Part shown: in pieces, positions 1 to 8,815 of the stretch | Layout: the number at the start of each line of letters is the position of its first letter | Numbering within the stretch: position 1 is the stretch's first letter | From: UBA2040 sp963977135 | GTDB lineage: Bacteria > Bacteroidota > Bacteroidia > Flavobacteriales_D > Crocinitomicaceae | DNA length: 64,000 nt | Assembly (NCBI GenBank): GCA_963977135.1 | Contig: CAXBNN010000005.1 | Location: forward strand, 144,812-208,811 | Reading direction: 5' to 3' | Notes under the pieces: generated by a model | Told to the model about the DNA's origin: nothing | Databases searched by the model: none | Seen by the model: only the letters and a program-made list of their open reading frames with translations | Translations under genes and position numbers: made by a program

Positions 1-1590
1 GAGAAAGTTCTAACTGCTATAAAAGTAGATCATCACACAGAAGTAATCTTGAAGGAATTAGGATTGACTTTGGACTCAGTAGTCCCAAAGGACGAGCTTT
101 TACTTTTAAAACCAACGGCAAACTTAAGTACAGGAGGAACTGCCGAAGATTTAACGGATATGGTTCATCCGTATAATGTGTTTATGGCTGAAAGAATTTC
201 GAAAATCATAGGTCTAGATATTTGTGGAATAGACATTATTGCTTCGGATTTAACAACCCCAATTGATGAAAACGGCGGTGCTGTAATCGAAGTGAATGCT
301 GGTCCAGGATTTAGAATGCACCTTGCCCCAACACATGGATTGCCAAGAAATGTGGCCGGAGCTGTGGTAGATATGCTTTTCCCTCCTGGAGCACCAGTGA
401 AAGTTCCGATTATTGCTATCACTGGAACGAATGGAAAAACAACGACTAGCCGATTAATGGCTCATATTGTTAAAAATATGGGTTACAAAGTTGGCTTTAC
501 TACATCCGATGGAATTTATATTCAAAATCGAATGTTGCAAAAAGGCGATTGTACCGGCCCAGGTAGTGCGGAATTTGTGCTTAAGGATCCAACTATTAAT
601 TTTGCAGTTCTTGAAACTGCAAGAGGTGGAATGCTTCGTTCTGGCTTAGGATTTGGAAGTTGCAATATTGCAATTGTCACAAATATTGCTGCCGATCATT
701 TGGGTTTAAAAGGCATAAACACTATTGAAGAATTGGCGAGAGTAAAAGCGATTGTAGCCGAAAGCGTTGTAAAAGATGGTTATGCCATTTTAAATGCAGA
801 TGACGATTTAGTGTACAATATGCGCAAGAATCTGGAATGCAACGTAGCTTATTTCTCTATGGACGAAAACAATCCGCGGATTATTGAACATGCCAAAAGA
901 GGCGGTTTGGCAGCAATTTATGAAAACGGTTATGTAACGATTTCAAAAGGAGAATGGAAAATGCGTGTTGAAAAGGCGGTAAATATTCCGCTTACTTTCC
1001 GAGGAAAAGCCAAATTCAACATTCAAAATGTTCTACCAACTGTTCTAGCTGGATTTATCCAAGGATTTAAAATTGCCGACATTAAAATGGCATTGGAAAC
1101 TTTTATTCCATCTCCGGCTCAAACCCCCGGACGAATGAATATGTTCCGTTTCAAGAATTTCGACCTTATGCTCGATTACGCGCACAACCCGGCAGGATTC
1201 GCTGCTATTGCTGATTACTTGAGCAATGTAGAAGCAACCGAGAAAATTGGAATTATTGCCGGAGTTGGTGATAGAAGAGATGAAGACATATTGGAATTAG
1301 GTCGATTGTCAGCTAAAATGTTCGATAAAATCATCATTCGACAAGATAAAAATCTGCGTGGACGAACGGAAGATAGCTTAATCGGATTGATGAAGGATGG
1401 AATATCTTCCGTAAATCCTGATGCAGATGTAATGATTATTCGGAAAGAGGCTGAAGCTATTCGATATGCTGTCGATAATGCGAAAAAGGACTCCTTTATC
1501 GTGATATGTAGTGATGTCGTTCCGGACGCTTTAGAATTGGTAAAGCAATTGCATGAAGAGGAGGATAAAAATATATCAGTTATAGCTTAA
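1..1590 (+). CDS. cphA: cyanophycin synthetase, C-terminal part (5' end outside window)
   Basis: The frame is open from base 1, so this is the 3' part of a longer gene; the first ATG (position 49) is internal. The first ~120 residues are the end of an ATP-grasp domain (IEVNAGPGFRMHL). After it comes a Mur-ligase-like domain with P-loop GTNGKTTTSRL and the sequence ETARGGMLRSGLG typical of CphA. Cyanophycin synthetase polymerises aspartate and arginine into the storage polymer multi-L-arginyl-poly-L-aspartate, using one ATP site for each residue. A hairpin terminator follows the stop. No cyanophycinase lies downstream; in other genomes it often lies upstream, which is outside this window. Family assignment is firm; polymer composition is inferred. 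Confidence 0.93.
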   Translation, partial: EKVLTAIKVDHHTEVILKELGLTLDSVVPKDELLLLKPTANLSTGGTAEDLTDMVHPYNVFMAERISKIIGLDICGIDIIASDLTTPIDENGGAVIEVNAGPGFRMHLAPTHGLPRNVAGAVVDMLFPPGAPVKVPIIAITGTNGKTTTSRLMAHIVKNMGYKVGFTTSDGIYIQNRMLQKGDCTGPGSAEFVLKDPTINFAVLETARGGMLRSGLGFGSCNIAIVTNIAADHLGLKGINTIEELARVKAIVAESVVKDGYAILNADDDLVYNMRKNLECNVAYFSMDENNPRIIEHAKRGGLAAIYENGYVTISKGEWKMRVEKAVNIPLTFRGKAKFNIQNVLPTVLAGFIQGFKIADIKMALETFIPSPAQTPGRMNMFRFKNFDLMLDYAHNPAGFAAIADYLSNVEATEKIGIIAGVGDRRDEDILELGRLSAKMFDKIIIRQDKNLRGRTEDSLIGLMKDGISSVNPDADVMIIRKEAEAIRYAVDNAKKDSFIVICSDVVPDALELVKQLHEEEDKNISVIA

Positions 1591-1610
1591 ATCTATAATT
1601 TGAAAAGATT

Positions 1611-1646
1611 AAGCACCAACTGTTTTCTGATAGTTGGTGCTTTTTT
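1611..1646 (+). terminator. intrinsic terminator after cphA
   Basis: An 11-bp perfect stem (AAGCACCAACT / AGTTGGTGCTT) with a ~10-nt loop runs into a T tract, 20 bases after the cphA stop codon. Confidence 0.85.
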
Positions 1647-1689
1647 ATTTATATAAAAACAAGGTTTCAAAATTGACTTTGAAAAATAG

Positions 1690-1697
1690 TAACTTTG
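1690..1697 (+). promoter_or_regulatory. Bacteroidota -7 box (TAACTTTG)
   Basis: The sequence TAACTTTG matches the TAnnTTTG -7 element of the Bacteroidota primary sigma factor. It lies just upstream of the ATG at 1705, so the transcript would be nearly leaderless. A TTG at 1673 is a poor -33 candidate because its spacing is short. Confidence 0.5.
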
Positions 1698-1704
1698 CGG
1701 ACAG

Positions 1705-3585
1705 ATGAGCATGAAGAACGTTTTAAGTTATATCCTTCCGTTTATAAAAATCTTAGTTTTTTGGATTTTGATTTTTGACACAATGCGGATTTTATTTATC
1801 CTTCACAATGCGGGAAAAGTAAATGCTGTTGGTTGGTTGGAAGTAGCACAATCCTTTTTTTATTCATTGCGCTTGGACTTAACAGCAGCAGCAATGCTGA
1901 GTATTCTTCCTTTTCTGCTCTTTATTTTATGGAAAATTATACCAGTAAAAGCCACAAAAATTCTTCTTCTTGTTGTTTTTGTAATTGAGGTTTTAGCTGT
2001 TTTGTTTATACATGCCGGAGAAATTAATGCTTATCCAGAATGGAACCATAAATTGAGTTCAAGAGTTTTTATGCACCTTGCAAATCCGGATGAGGTGGGT
2101 AGGACAGCAAGTGGTTCAATGGTTTTTTGGTTTTTATTGTACACGATTCTTGGAGGAATTGTTGCTTTTTTTCTTTCTCGTTTTCTGTTCACTAGGCACT
2201 TTTCCGGAAAAGATCAGTTCAATTGGAAAACCAAAGGAGCATCTTTCGTCTCATTTCTTTTCTTCGCTCCAATTTTAATACTTTTTAGTCGTGGTGGATT
2301 GCAACCCATCCCGATAAATATTGACGCAGCATATTACAGCAAAGCAAGTTTAGCAAACGATTTAAGTGTGAATTCAACCTACTATTTCGGGAAGAGTTTT
2401 TTACTCTATAATCGTAGTAATTTGGATGATGTTTTCCCGAAAATGGATTCAAAATTGGCAGCGAACATTACTGCAGATTTATATAAAACAGAGACTGATT
2501 CTTTTCCGGAAACCTTAACCACCACTCGCCCAAACCTAGTTTTCATTGTTCTCGAAGGCTGGTCGGCAAATGCCATGAAATCCATAACAGGTGAAGGCGG
2601 TGTAACTCCCTATTTTGATAAACTGACCAAAGAAAGTTTACTATTCTCAAAATGCTATGCGGATGGTGGAACTTCGGAAATTGGAAATGCCTGTATTTTT
2701 GGAGCTTATCCTGCATTGCCTGAAATATCCATGTCCATGCAACCCGAAAAACATAGAAAGTTGCCATCTTTTAATGAAGATTTGAAAAAATGGGGATACT
2801 ATAGTGGCTATCGTTTTAGTGGTGATTTAAAATATGGTAACATAGGTAGTTTTTTTACCGACCACGGATTTGATGCAGTCAAAGATGAAAAGGATTTCCC
2901 GGAAGATTCTCCTAAAGGCAAATTGAATTATTTCGATGAAGAGTTGTATAAATTTTTCAAACAAGACATAGATAAGACTAAAGAACCTTTTCTCCATTGT
3001 GCCTTTACTGGCAGTACTCATTCACCATATGATTTCCCGAAAAGAAAAAATCAAACCTATAAAGGTGCGGAGGAAGAATACATGAATAGCATGATTTATG
3101 CCGACGAGGAACTTCATAAATTCCTTGAAAATTGTAAAAAAGAGGATTGGTATAAGAACACTTTGTTTGTAATCGTTGCAGATCATGGTCACACAACACC
3201 TGTTAATAGTGACCCAAACCAAGGTGTCTATTTTCATATCCCACTGCTCTTTTTCGGTGAAGTTTTGAAACCGGAGTGGAGAGGAAAAGTCAATGAAACA
3301 ATTTGTAATCAACATGATATCGTTGGCACCCTTTTGGCTCAAATGAAAGGCGATGTATCACGTTATCCTTGGAGTAAAAATATTCTAAATCCAACAGCTC
3401 AAGGTTTTGCATTACACACGGTAACAAGAGGTTATGGTTGGGTTAATCCGTATGGAGATTTTAGCTATAATTTAGACCTAAAGGATTACTTGAATCAAAA
3501 TATGCCACCCGATAAAATGCCAGAAGCTGCCAAGCAATGCAAGGGATATTTGGTAGAGTTGTACCGAAATTACAAAGCACTTTAA
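1705..3585 (+). CDS. LTA synthase/sulfatase-family membrane phosphotransferase
   Basis: The protein has 626 residues. About five hydrophobic segments fill residues 5-215, and an extracytoplasmic alkaline-phosphatase-fold domain fills ~275-560. The metal-site signatures are present: E284 in LEGW, the likely catalytic nucleophile T323 in GGTSEIG, and D493-H494 in VADHGH. This matches the LtaS/OpgB/MdoB-like family, which transfers phosphoglycerol or phosphoethanolamine to glycans or lipids in the periplasm. Bacteroidota do not make lipoteichoic acid, so the acceptor is unknown; modification of lipid A, glycan or capsule is possible. It is a single-gene unit between the cphA terminator and queA. 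The fold is clear but the substrate cannot be read from sequence. Confidence 0.85.
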   Translation: MSMKNVLSYILPFIKILVFWILIFDTMRILFILHNAGKVNAVGWLEVAQSFFYSLRLDLTAAAMLSILPFLLFILWKIIPVKATKILLLVVFVIEVLAVLFIHAGEINAYPEWNHKLSSRVFMHLANPDEVGRTASGSMVFWFLLYTILGGIVAFFLSRFLFTRHFSGKDQFNWKTKGASFVSFLFFAPILILFSRGGLQPIPINIDAAYYSKASLANDLSVNSTYYFGKSFLLYNRSNLDDVFPKMDSKLAANITADLYKTETDSFPETLTTTRPNLVFIVLEGWSANAMKSITGEGGVTPYFDKLTKESLLFSKCYADGGTSEIGNACIFGAYPALPEISMSMQPEKHRKLPSFNEDLKKWGYYSGYRFSGDLKYGNIGSFFTDHGFDAVKDEKDFPEDSPKGKLNYFDEELYKFFKQDIDKTKEPFLHCAFTGSTHSPYDFPKRKNQTYKGAEEEYMNSMIYADEELHKFLENCKKEDWYKNTLFVIVADHGHTTPVNSDPNQGVYFHIPLLFFGEVLKPEWRGKVNETICNQHDIVGTLLAQMKGDVSRYPWSKNILNPTAQGFALHTVTRGYGWVNPYGDFSYNLDLKDYLNQNMPPDKMPEAAKQCKGYLVELYRNYKAL

Positions 3586-3637
3586 GCAACAATCTATTTT
3601 AATTTATCTCCTTCTTAATTACAAGCATAATTTTATT

Positions 3638-3645
3638 TAACTTTG
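3638..3645 (+). promoter_or_regulatory. Bacteroidota -7 box (TAACTTTG)
   Basis: TAACTTTG matches TAnnTTTG and lies 45 bases before the queA start codon. No clear -33 TTG is visible at the usual spacing. Confidence 0.5.
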
Positions 3646-3690
3646 CACTCTTTTTTTTAAAAGAAAAACACCAATATAACAACGACAGGC

Positions 3691-4749
3691 ATGAGTAAAA
3701 TGAAACTTTCCGAATTCAATTTCGACTTACCAGAGGAATTGATTGCTGAGCATCCAAGTGAAAATAGAGATGAAGCTAGATTGATGGTTATCCATCGTGA
3801 AACGGGAAAAATTGAGCATAAGTTATTCAAAGACATCATCAATTATTTCTCAGAAGGTGATGTAATGATTATGAACAACACCAAAGTTTTTCCAGCTCGT
3901 ATGTACGGGAATAAAGAGAAAACAGGTGCAAAAATTGAAGTTTTTTTATTGAGAGAATTGAACCGCGAAAGTTTATTGTGGGACGTTCTTGTTGATCCAG
4001 CAAGAAAAATCAGAATTGGAAATAAATTGTATTTTGGTGATGATGATTCATTAGTTGCTGAGGTAATAGACAACACCACTTCTCGTGGACGTACTTTGCG
4101 TTTCTTGTTTGATGGACCTTACGAAGAATTCAAGAAAAAAATTACAGAATTAGGTGAAACTCCATTGCCGAAATACATCAAAAGAGGTGTAGAGCCAGAA
4201 GATGAAGAGCGTTACCAAACGATTTTTGCTAAAAATGAAGGAGCGGTAGCTGCACCAACTGCAGGTTTGCACTTTTCTCGTCAATTATTGAAACGATTAG
4301 AGTTGAAAGGAATAAATTTTGCTGAAATCACTTTACACATTGGTTTAGGTACTTTCCGTGCTGTTGAAGTTGAAGATTTGACGAAACACAAAATGGATTC
4401 TGAGCAAGCCTACATTGATAAAAAATGTACTGAGATTGTTAACAAAGGAATCAAAGAGAAAAGACGTGTTTGTGCCGTGGGAACAACAGTAATGCGTACA
4501 ATTGAAACAGCAGTTTCAACTGACGGGACATTAAATACCTATGAAGGTTGGACAAATAAGTTCATTTTCCCTCCATACGATTTTAGTATTGCAAACTGTA
4601 TGATAACTAACTTTCATACACCGTTATCGACATTGTTAATGATGATTTCAGCGTTCTGTGGTCACGATTTGATGATGGAGTCTTACAAAAAAGCAGTTGA
4701 AGAAAAGTACCGTTTCTATTCTTATGGAGACGCGATGCTGATTATATAA
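3691..4749 (+). CDS. queA: S-adenosylmethionine:tRNA ribosyltransferase-isomerase QueA
   Basis: The 352-residue protein matches QueA over its full length. Signatures include the N-terminal FNFDLPEELIA(E)HP, the DVMIMNNTKVFPAR segment, VAAPTAGLHFS and ITLHIGLGTF. QueA transfers the ribosyl part of SAM onto 7-aminomethyl-7-deazaguanine in tRNA, forming epoxyqueuosine at the wobble position of GUN anticodons. The ATG at 3691 is preferred over the internal ATG two codons later, though either would serve. No other queuosine gene is visible nearby, so it appears to be transcribed alone from the -7 box at 3638. Confidence 0.95.
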   Translation: MSKMKLSEFNFDLPEELIAEHPSENRDEARLMVIHRETGKIEHKLFKDIINYFSEGDVMIMNNTKVFPARMYGNKEKTGAKIEVFLLRELNRESLLWDVLVDPARKIRIGNKLYFGDDDSLVAEVIDNTTSRGRTLRFLFDGPYEEFKKKITELGETPLPKYIKRGVEPEDEERYQTIFAKNEGAVAAPTAGLHFSRQLLKRLELKGINFAEITLHIGLGTFRAVEVEDLTKHKMDSEQAYIDKKCTEIVNKGIKEKRRVCAVGTTVMRTIETAVSTDGTLNTYEGWTNKFIFPPYDFSIANCMITNFHTPLSTLLMMISAFCGHDLMMESYKKAVEEKYRFYSYGDAMLII

Positions 4750-4959
4750 TTAGTCAATTACGAATTGAAAATTACGAATTGGGTTAGTCCTGGTTCGTAA
4801 TTTTTTTTATCCGCTCACTTCGACTCCGCTCAGTGTGCGGCACGAATAATTAAATTCTTTTCAAATCTTACTAAATCCGCGTCCTGACTTCGTTCCTACG
4901 TCAGACAGGCAGGCGCATTCCATGGCACAATCCGCCATCCGCAATTCAAGAATTCGTAA
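4750..4959. repeat. gene-free gap with extragenic palindromic repeats
   Basis: This 210-bp gap contains no gene. It holds a motif ATTACGAATTG present twice near 4757-4781 and again in opposite orientation at ~4941-4963. A hairpin-forming block at 4811-4840 has CCGC...GCGG outer and CACT...AGTG inner arms around TTCGACTCCGCTC. A second potential stem, CTGAC (4884-4888) with GTCAG (4900-4904), is followed by CAGG repeats. I recall similar extragenic blocks from other Flavobacteriales genomes. It separates the convergent queA and GT2 genes and may end transcription on both strands. Confidence 0.5.
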
Positions 4960-5679
4960 TTACTTCGAGAATTTATATTTGAAAATGCAGTAAATCGCTC
5001 TGAACCCATCTTTCCATCCAATTTTCTTACCTTCCTCATACGTTCTTCCGTAATAAGAAATGCCAACTTCGTAGATTCGAATACCTTTCATGCGAGCAAG
5101 TTTAGCGGTAATTTCAGGCTCTATTCCAAAACGATTTTCTTTGATTTTGATTTGTTTCGCAATTGAACAACGAATCAATTTATAGCATGTCTCCATGTCC
5201 GAAAGATTCAGGTTGGTCATCATATTGGAAAGGGTAGTTAAAAACTTATTTCCAATTGAATGCCAGAAAAACAAAATTCTATGTGGATGATGTCCAACAA
5301 ATCTTGAACCATAAACCACATCTGCGTTGTCCATGAAAACAGGCTTCAAAAGCAAATTGTATTCAGTAGGATCGTATTCCAAATCTGCATCCTGAACAAT
5401 CATATAATCACCTGTACATTCCTGAATTGCCCTGTTGATTGCTGCTCCCTTTCCTTGATTAACTTCTTGAGAGAAGAAACGAATATCCATTTCAGGGTTT
5501 TGGGAGATATATTCCTCAACTTTTGCAACGGTGCCATCTTTAGAGCAATCGTTTACAATTACAATTTCTTTAGTAATTCCATTGATTAATTCCACTTCTC
5601 GAACTTTTTCAAGAATGACTTGGATAGTGTTTTCCTCGTTGTATGCAGGAATTAAAATGGAAAGCTTTTGGATGCTCAT
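4960..5679 (-). CDS. family 2 glycosyltransferase (DPM1/polyprenyl-phosphate sugar transferase-like)
   Basis: The protein has 239 residues and a GT-A fold: LSILIPAYNEENTI at the N-terminus, VNDCSKDGT, and the nucleotide-sugar/metal-binding DADLEYDP near residue 98. There is no transmembrane segment, so it resembles soluble dolichyl- or undecaprenyl-phosphate mannose/glucose synthases, which load sugar onto a lipid carrier at the inner membrane. The gene stands alone, divergent from the cytochrome oxidase operon. The GT2 family is certain, but the donor and acceptor are not. Confidence 0.87.
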   Translation of the reverse strand: MSIQKLSILIPAYNEENTIQVILEKVREVELINGITKEIVIVNDCSKDGTVAKVEEYISQNPEMDIRFFSQEVNQGKGAAINRAIQECTGDYMIVQDADLEYDPTEYNLLLKPVFMDNADVVYGSRFVGHHPHRILFFWHSIGNKFLTTLSNMMTNLNLSDMETCYKLIRCSIAKQIKIKENRFGIEPEITAKLARMKGIRIYEVGISYYGRTYEEGKKIGWKDGFRAIYCIFKYKFSK

Positions 5680-5697
5680 GGTTAATTAATTTTCGCG

Positions 5698-5705
5698 CAA
5701 ATATA
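5698..5705 (-). promoter_or_regulatory. Bacteroidota -7 box (TATATTTG) for the GT2 gene
   Basis: On the minus strand the sequence reads TATATTTG, matching TAnnTTTG, about 19 bases before the GT2 start codon. Confidence 0.45.
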
Positions 5706-5767
5706 AGTTAATTTCAAAATGTTCTTATTTCGCAGTTCAGATTTTCTATTAACGCAAATATATTGAG

Positions 5768-5775
5768 TAAATTTG
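5768..5775 (+). promoter_or_regulatory. Bacteroidota -7 box (TAAATTTG) for the oxidase operon
   Basis: TAAATTTG matches TAnnTTTG and lies 25 bases before the GTG start of the heme O synthase gene. It is the best promoter candidate for the seven-gene operon that follows. Confidence 0.5.
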
Positions 5776-5800
5776 CAACGTTTTAAAAAAGCATCCTTCC

Positions 5801-6667
5801 GTGTCGAGCAAAATCAAACAATACGCTTCTTTTACTAAGTTTCGACTTTCATTTTTAGTTGTTGTATCTGCGCTTTCTGGCTATCTGTTCAATAATGGGA
5901 CAGATTTATATGAGATATTCTTATTGATGATTGGTGGAATGCTGGTCACGGCAGCGTCTAATGGTTCGAATCAAATCTGGGAACGCGATCTTGACATCTT
6001 GATGAAAAGAACCTCAAAACGCCCTTTGCCGACTAAAACGATGTCTCTTAGGGAAGCTTATTCTGTCGTTATTGTTTGTCTTTTGGTTGGTTTGTCCATG
6101 TTAGCACTTTTAAACTGGCCTTCCTTTGCTTTGGGACTATTGGCATATGTACTTTATGTTTTTGTTTACACGCCAATGAAACGGAAATCGAGCTGGGCTG
6201 TATTTATAGGGGCATTTCCTGGAGCTATACCTCCTATGTTAGGAGCAGTTGCCGCAACAGGAGAATTTGGTTTCGTTCCTGGAATATTATTCTTTGTCCA
6301 GTTTACATGGCAATTTCCTCATTTTTGGGCAATCGCTTGGGTTGTTGATGAAGATTATAGAGCCGGAGGATTTAGTCTCTTGCCTTCTAAAAAAGGGAAA
6401 TCAAAAAATTCTGCTTTTCAAATTGCTGCCTATTCATTGTTGTTGATACCATTTAGTTTGATGCCCTGGTGGCTTGGTTGGACGGGAACCTCTACGCTAA
6501 TTATAGTTGGTGCCTTGGGACTTTGGTTCTTTGCACTCTCGTACAAACTGTTTTTAACCTGCGATGATAAGGATGCTAAAAAACTTATGTTCGCTTCGTT
6601 TGTTTATTTACCAATAATACAATTCGTTTACGTCTTCGATAAAATTGGGGACGCTATTCCATATTAA
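5801..6667 (+). CDS. ctaB: protoheme IX farnesyltransferase (heme O synthase)
   Basis: The protein has 288 residues with about eight or nine transmembrane helices and belongs to the UbiA prenyltransferase superfamily. The first aspartate-rich site appears as SNQIWERDLDILMKRT and is followed by the family's KRPLP motif. The enzyme attaches a farnesyl group to protoheme to make heme O, a step towards heme A for cytochrome oxidase. The start is GTG; no upstream ATG in frame fits. It is the first gene of the operon and is followed closely by subunit III. Oxidase subunits I and II are not in this window. Confidence 0.93.
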   Translation: MSSKIKQYASFTKFRLSFLVVVSALSGYLFNNGTDLYEIFLLMIGGMLVTAASNGSNQIWERDLDILMKRTSKRPLPTKTMSLREAYSVVIVCLLVGLSMLALLNWPSFALGLLAYVLYVFVYTPMKRKSSWAVFIGAFPGAIPPMLGAVAATGEFGFVPGILFFVQFTWQFPHFWAIAWVVDEDYRAGGFSLLPSKKGKSKNSAFQIAAYSLLLIPFSLMPWWLGWTGTSTLIIVGALGLWFFALSYKLFLTCDDKDAKKLMFASFVYLPIIQFVYVFDKIGDAIPY

Positions 6668-6685
6668 ATATTTAAAACAATTAAG

Positions 6686-7744
6686 ATGAAAAAAGAATTC
6701 GAAGATCAATTGACTCCTGAAGTACGTGAGAAAATGAAAAAGAATCTCGTTTACATCGGGATTTTTAGTGTCGTGATGTTATTTGCGGGATTTACTTCTG
6801 CATATTTAGTAACCATGGGCGATTCGTTCTGGTTGAAACATCCGCTTCCGTGGGGTTTTTGGGCAAGTACAATTACAATAGCTCTGTCAAGTCTCACTTT
6901 TATCATTGCGATAAAAAACATACAAAAAGGGAATACACAGGGTTTAAAAACCTTCATGGCTTTAACCGTATTTCTGGGCTTGCTTTTTGTTTATTTCCAG
7001 TTCAAAGGATATGGTCAACTTACAAGTGAAGGAATTCATCCTGTAAACAATCATTTAATCGTCACTGACGGTAGATATGGTGATTATTTTGAGGTGAAAT
7101 ATAAAGATGTTCTTGTAGAAGTTGATGGAAATCATTACAAGTTGAAAGGTAAGGAAATGACTGAAGCTCAAATGAAAGATTTGCAAGCATTCATGTCCCA
7201 ATTTTTAGAGTTAAGTGAGAAAAAACCTTTCAAGGTGAATTCTTATGGAAAAGATTTTGTGTTGTATTTTGAAAACACCTTAGTGACAGAAAAAGCAGGA
7301 AATTTGTTAAAAAGTGATGGTGAGGAGCTGGCTTTTGTCGATCGTTTGCGTTTGCGAGATTTAGCCATGAATGTACACGATGGACGCGGAGACTTTTTCG
7401 TAAAAGGAGATATCGGTAAGGACTTTAATATTTATTACAAAGGTAAAGCGTTGGAATACAAGGATCGCACTTTGCTTTTTGAAGGAAAAAAATTGAGCAG
7501 CTATCTTCAATTAAAAGCAATGGAAACGGCAGATACTGCAAGTTCGTTTTTATACATTATTACTTTCCTGCATTTGCTTCATATTTTTGTTGCTCTGATT
7601 TATCTTTTAAGAGTCACAATCTATTCATTTTCAGGTAGATTTACTGCGGAAAATCACCTTAGCTTAAAAACCGGCGCAATTTTCTGGCATTTTTTAGGTC
7701 TATTGTGGTTGTATTTGTTGTTATTTTTGCTTTTTATTCATTAA
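6686..7744 (+). CDS. cytochrome oxidase subunit III paralogue 1, with a large repeat-bearing insert
   Basis: The protein has 352 residues, against roughly 190-270 for common subunit III proteins. Three transmembrane helices (~22-112) and two C-terminal helices (~284-351) follow the five-helix CyoC/CtaE pattern, including FLHLLHIFVAL and FWHFLGLLWLY. Residues ~115-281 form a soluble insert between the third and fourth helices. It contains three recognisable repeats, each starting G(D/K)(Y/D)F followed by alternating hydrophobic residues, suggesting a small beta domain. Subunit III stabilises subunit I of the terminal oxidase. The gene is second in the operon, 18 bases after ctaB. The family is firm; the insert's role is unknown. 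Confidence 0.9.
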   Translation: MKKEFEDQLTPEVREKMKKNLVYIGIFSVVMLFAGFTSAYLVTMGDSFWLKHPLPWGFWASTITIALSSLTFIIAIKNIQKGNTQGLKTFMALTVFLGLLFVYFQFKGYGQLTSEGIHPVNNHLIVTDGRYGDYFEVKYKDVLVEVDGNHYKLKGKEMTEAQMKDLQAFMSQFLELSEKKPFKVNSYGKDFVLYFENTLVTEKAGNLLKSDGEELAFVDRLRLRDLAMNVHDGRGDFFVKGDIGKDFNIYYKGKALEYKDRTLLFEGKKLSSYLQLKAMETADTASSFLYIITFLHLLHIFVALIYLLRVTIYSFSGRFTAENHLSLKTGAIFWHFLGLLWLYLLLFLLFIH

Positions 7745-7768
7745 ACTTGCAAACAAAAAAAATTCAAG

Positions 7769-8794
7769 ATGGCTGGACACGCTTCACAAGACATTAGCGC
7801 TACGAACCTTTGGGACGGAAAAGTATCTCCTTTTTCGACGAGCTACGGTAAATTAATGATGTGGTTTTTCTTAGTATCCGATGCACTTACCTTCGGTGGT
7901 TTGTTGATTGCATATGGTTTTACAAGACATGCTACTCAAGATGCATGGCCAATTGGTGAAGAGACATTCAACTCTATGCCTTTCTTAGGTCATGGTTATC
8001 CTTTACTTTATGTTGCCTTAATGACTTTCATACTTATCGTTTCTTCGGTAACGATGGTTTTGGCAGTTGAAGCTGGTCATAGAATGGATAAAAAAGGAGT
8101 TACGAAATGGTTAATTGCGACTATTATCGGTGGTTTCTTCTTCGTAGCTTCTCAAGCATGGGAGTGGAGTCACTTTATTCATGGTTCTGAATTCGGCAAG
8201 GTTGAATTATCTGATGGTTCTCAAGCTATTGTTAAAGGTCATTTCGGTGAATTGAAAAACTTTACAGTAACAGAAGCCGGTCAACACCACAAAGTCGGCG
8301 ACGTTATCACCGACGATTTGATGCATTCATTTCAACATGCAGTTGAATTGGGTCATATCGAAAACGGAATCATTACTTTACACGACGGTTCTAAAGCGAA
8401 AGTAGAAAAAGCTGCTGATGAGCATATGGAATTAATTATCAAGTCAGATGGAAAAAACCATAAAGTCGGTGATGTTATAGCAGGAGACAAAGCTTGCGAC
8501 ATGTACGGAGAAGTAATTAACAGTGGAGTAGCTGATCGCGTTATTTATGGCGCAAATATGAAACAAAACGAATACGGACCTCAACAATATGGTCAATTCT
8601 TTTTCTTTATTACTGGTTTCCACGGTTTCCACGTATTCTCAGGAGTAATGATTAATATCATAATCTTGTTAGGAGTAGTGAAAGGAACTTATCATAAAAG
8701 AGGACACTACGAAATGGTTGAAAAAACTGGTTTGTACTGGCACTTTGTCGATTTAGTTTGGGTATTCGTATTTACCTTCTTTTATCTTATTTAA
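7769..8794 (+). CDS. cytochrome oxidase subunit III paralogue 2, with a repeat-bearing insert
   Basis: The protein has 341 residues. The N-terminal half carries helices containing WFFLVSDALTFGG and SQAWEWSHF. The C-terminal half carries GFHGFHVFSGV and GLYWHFVDLVWVFVF, which are classic subunit III motifs. Residues ~140-264 are a soluble insert placed at the same loop as in the upstream paralogue. It holds two copies of a unit ending HKVGDVI(T/A)(D/G)D. Two adjacent subunit III genes suggest either a heteromeric oxidase or alternative subunits. The spacing of 24 bases and shared orientation place it in the oxidase operon. The family is firm. Confidence 0.93.
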   Translation: MAGHASQDISATNLWDGKVSPFSTSYGKLMMWFFLVSDALTFGGLLIAYGFTRHATQDAWPIGEETFNSMPFLGHGYPLLYVALMTFILIVSSVTMVLAVEAGHRMDKKGVTKWLIATIIGGFFFVASQAWEWSHFIHGSEFGKVELSDGSQAIVKGHFGELKNFTVTEAGQHHKVGDVITDDLMHSFQHAVELGHIENGIITLHDGSKAKVEKAADEHMELIIKSDGKNHKVGDVIAGDKACDMYGEVINSGVADRVIYGANMKQNEYGPQQYGQFFFFITGFHGFHVFSGVMINIIILLGVVKGTYHKRGHYEMVEKTGLYWHFVDLVWVFVFTFFYLI

Positions 8795-8815
8795 TTACAA
8801 TAGAAAAGACATATC

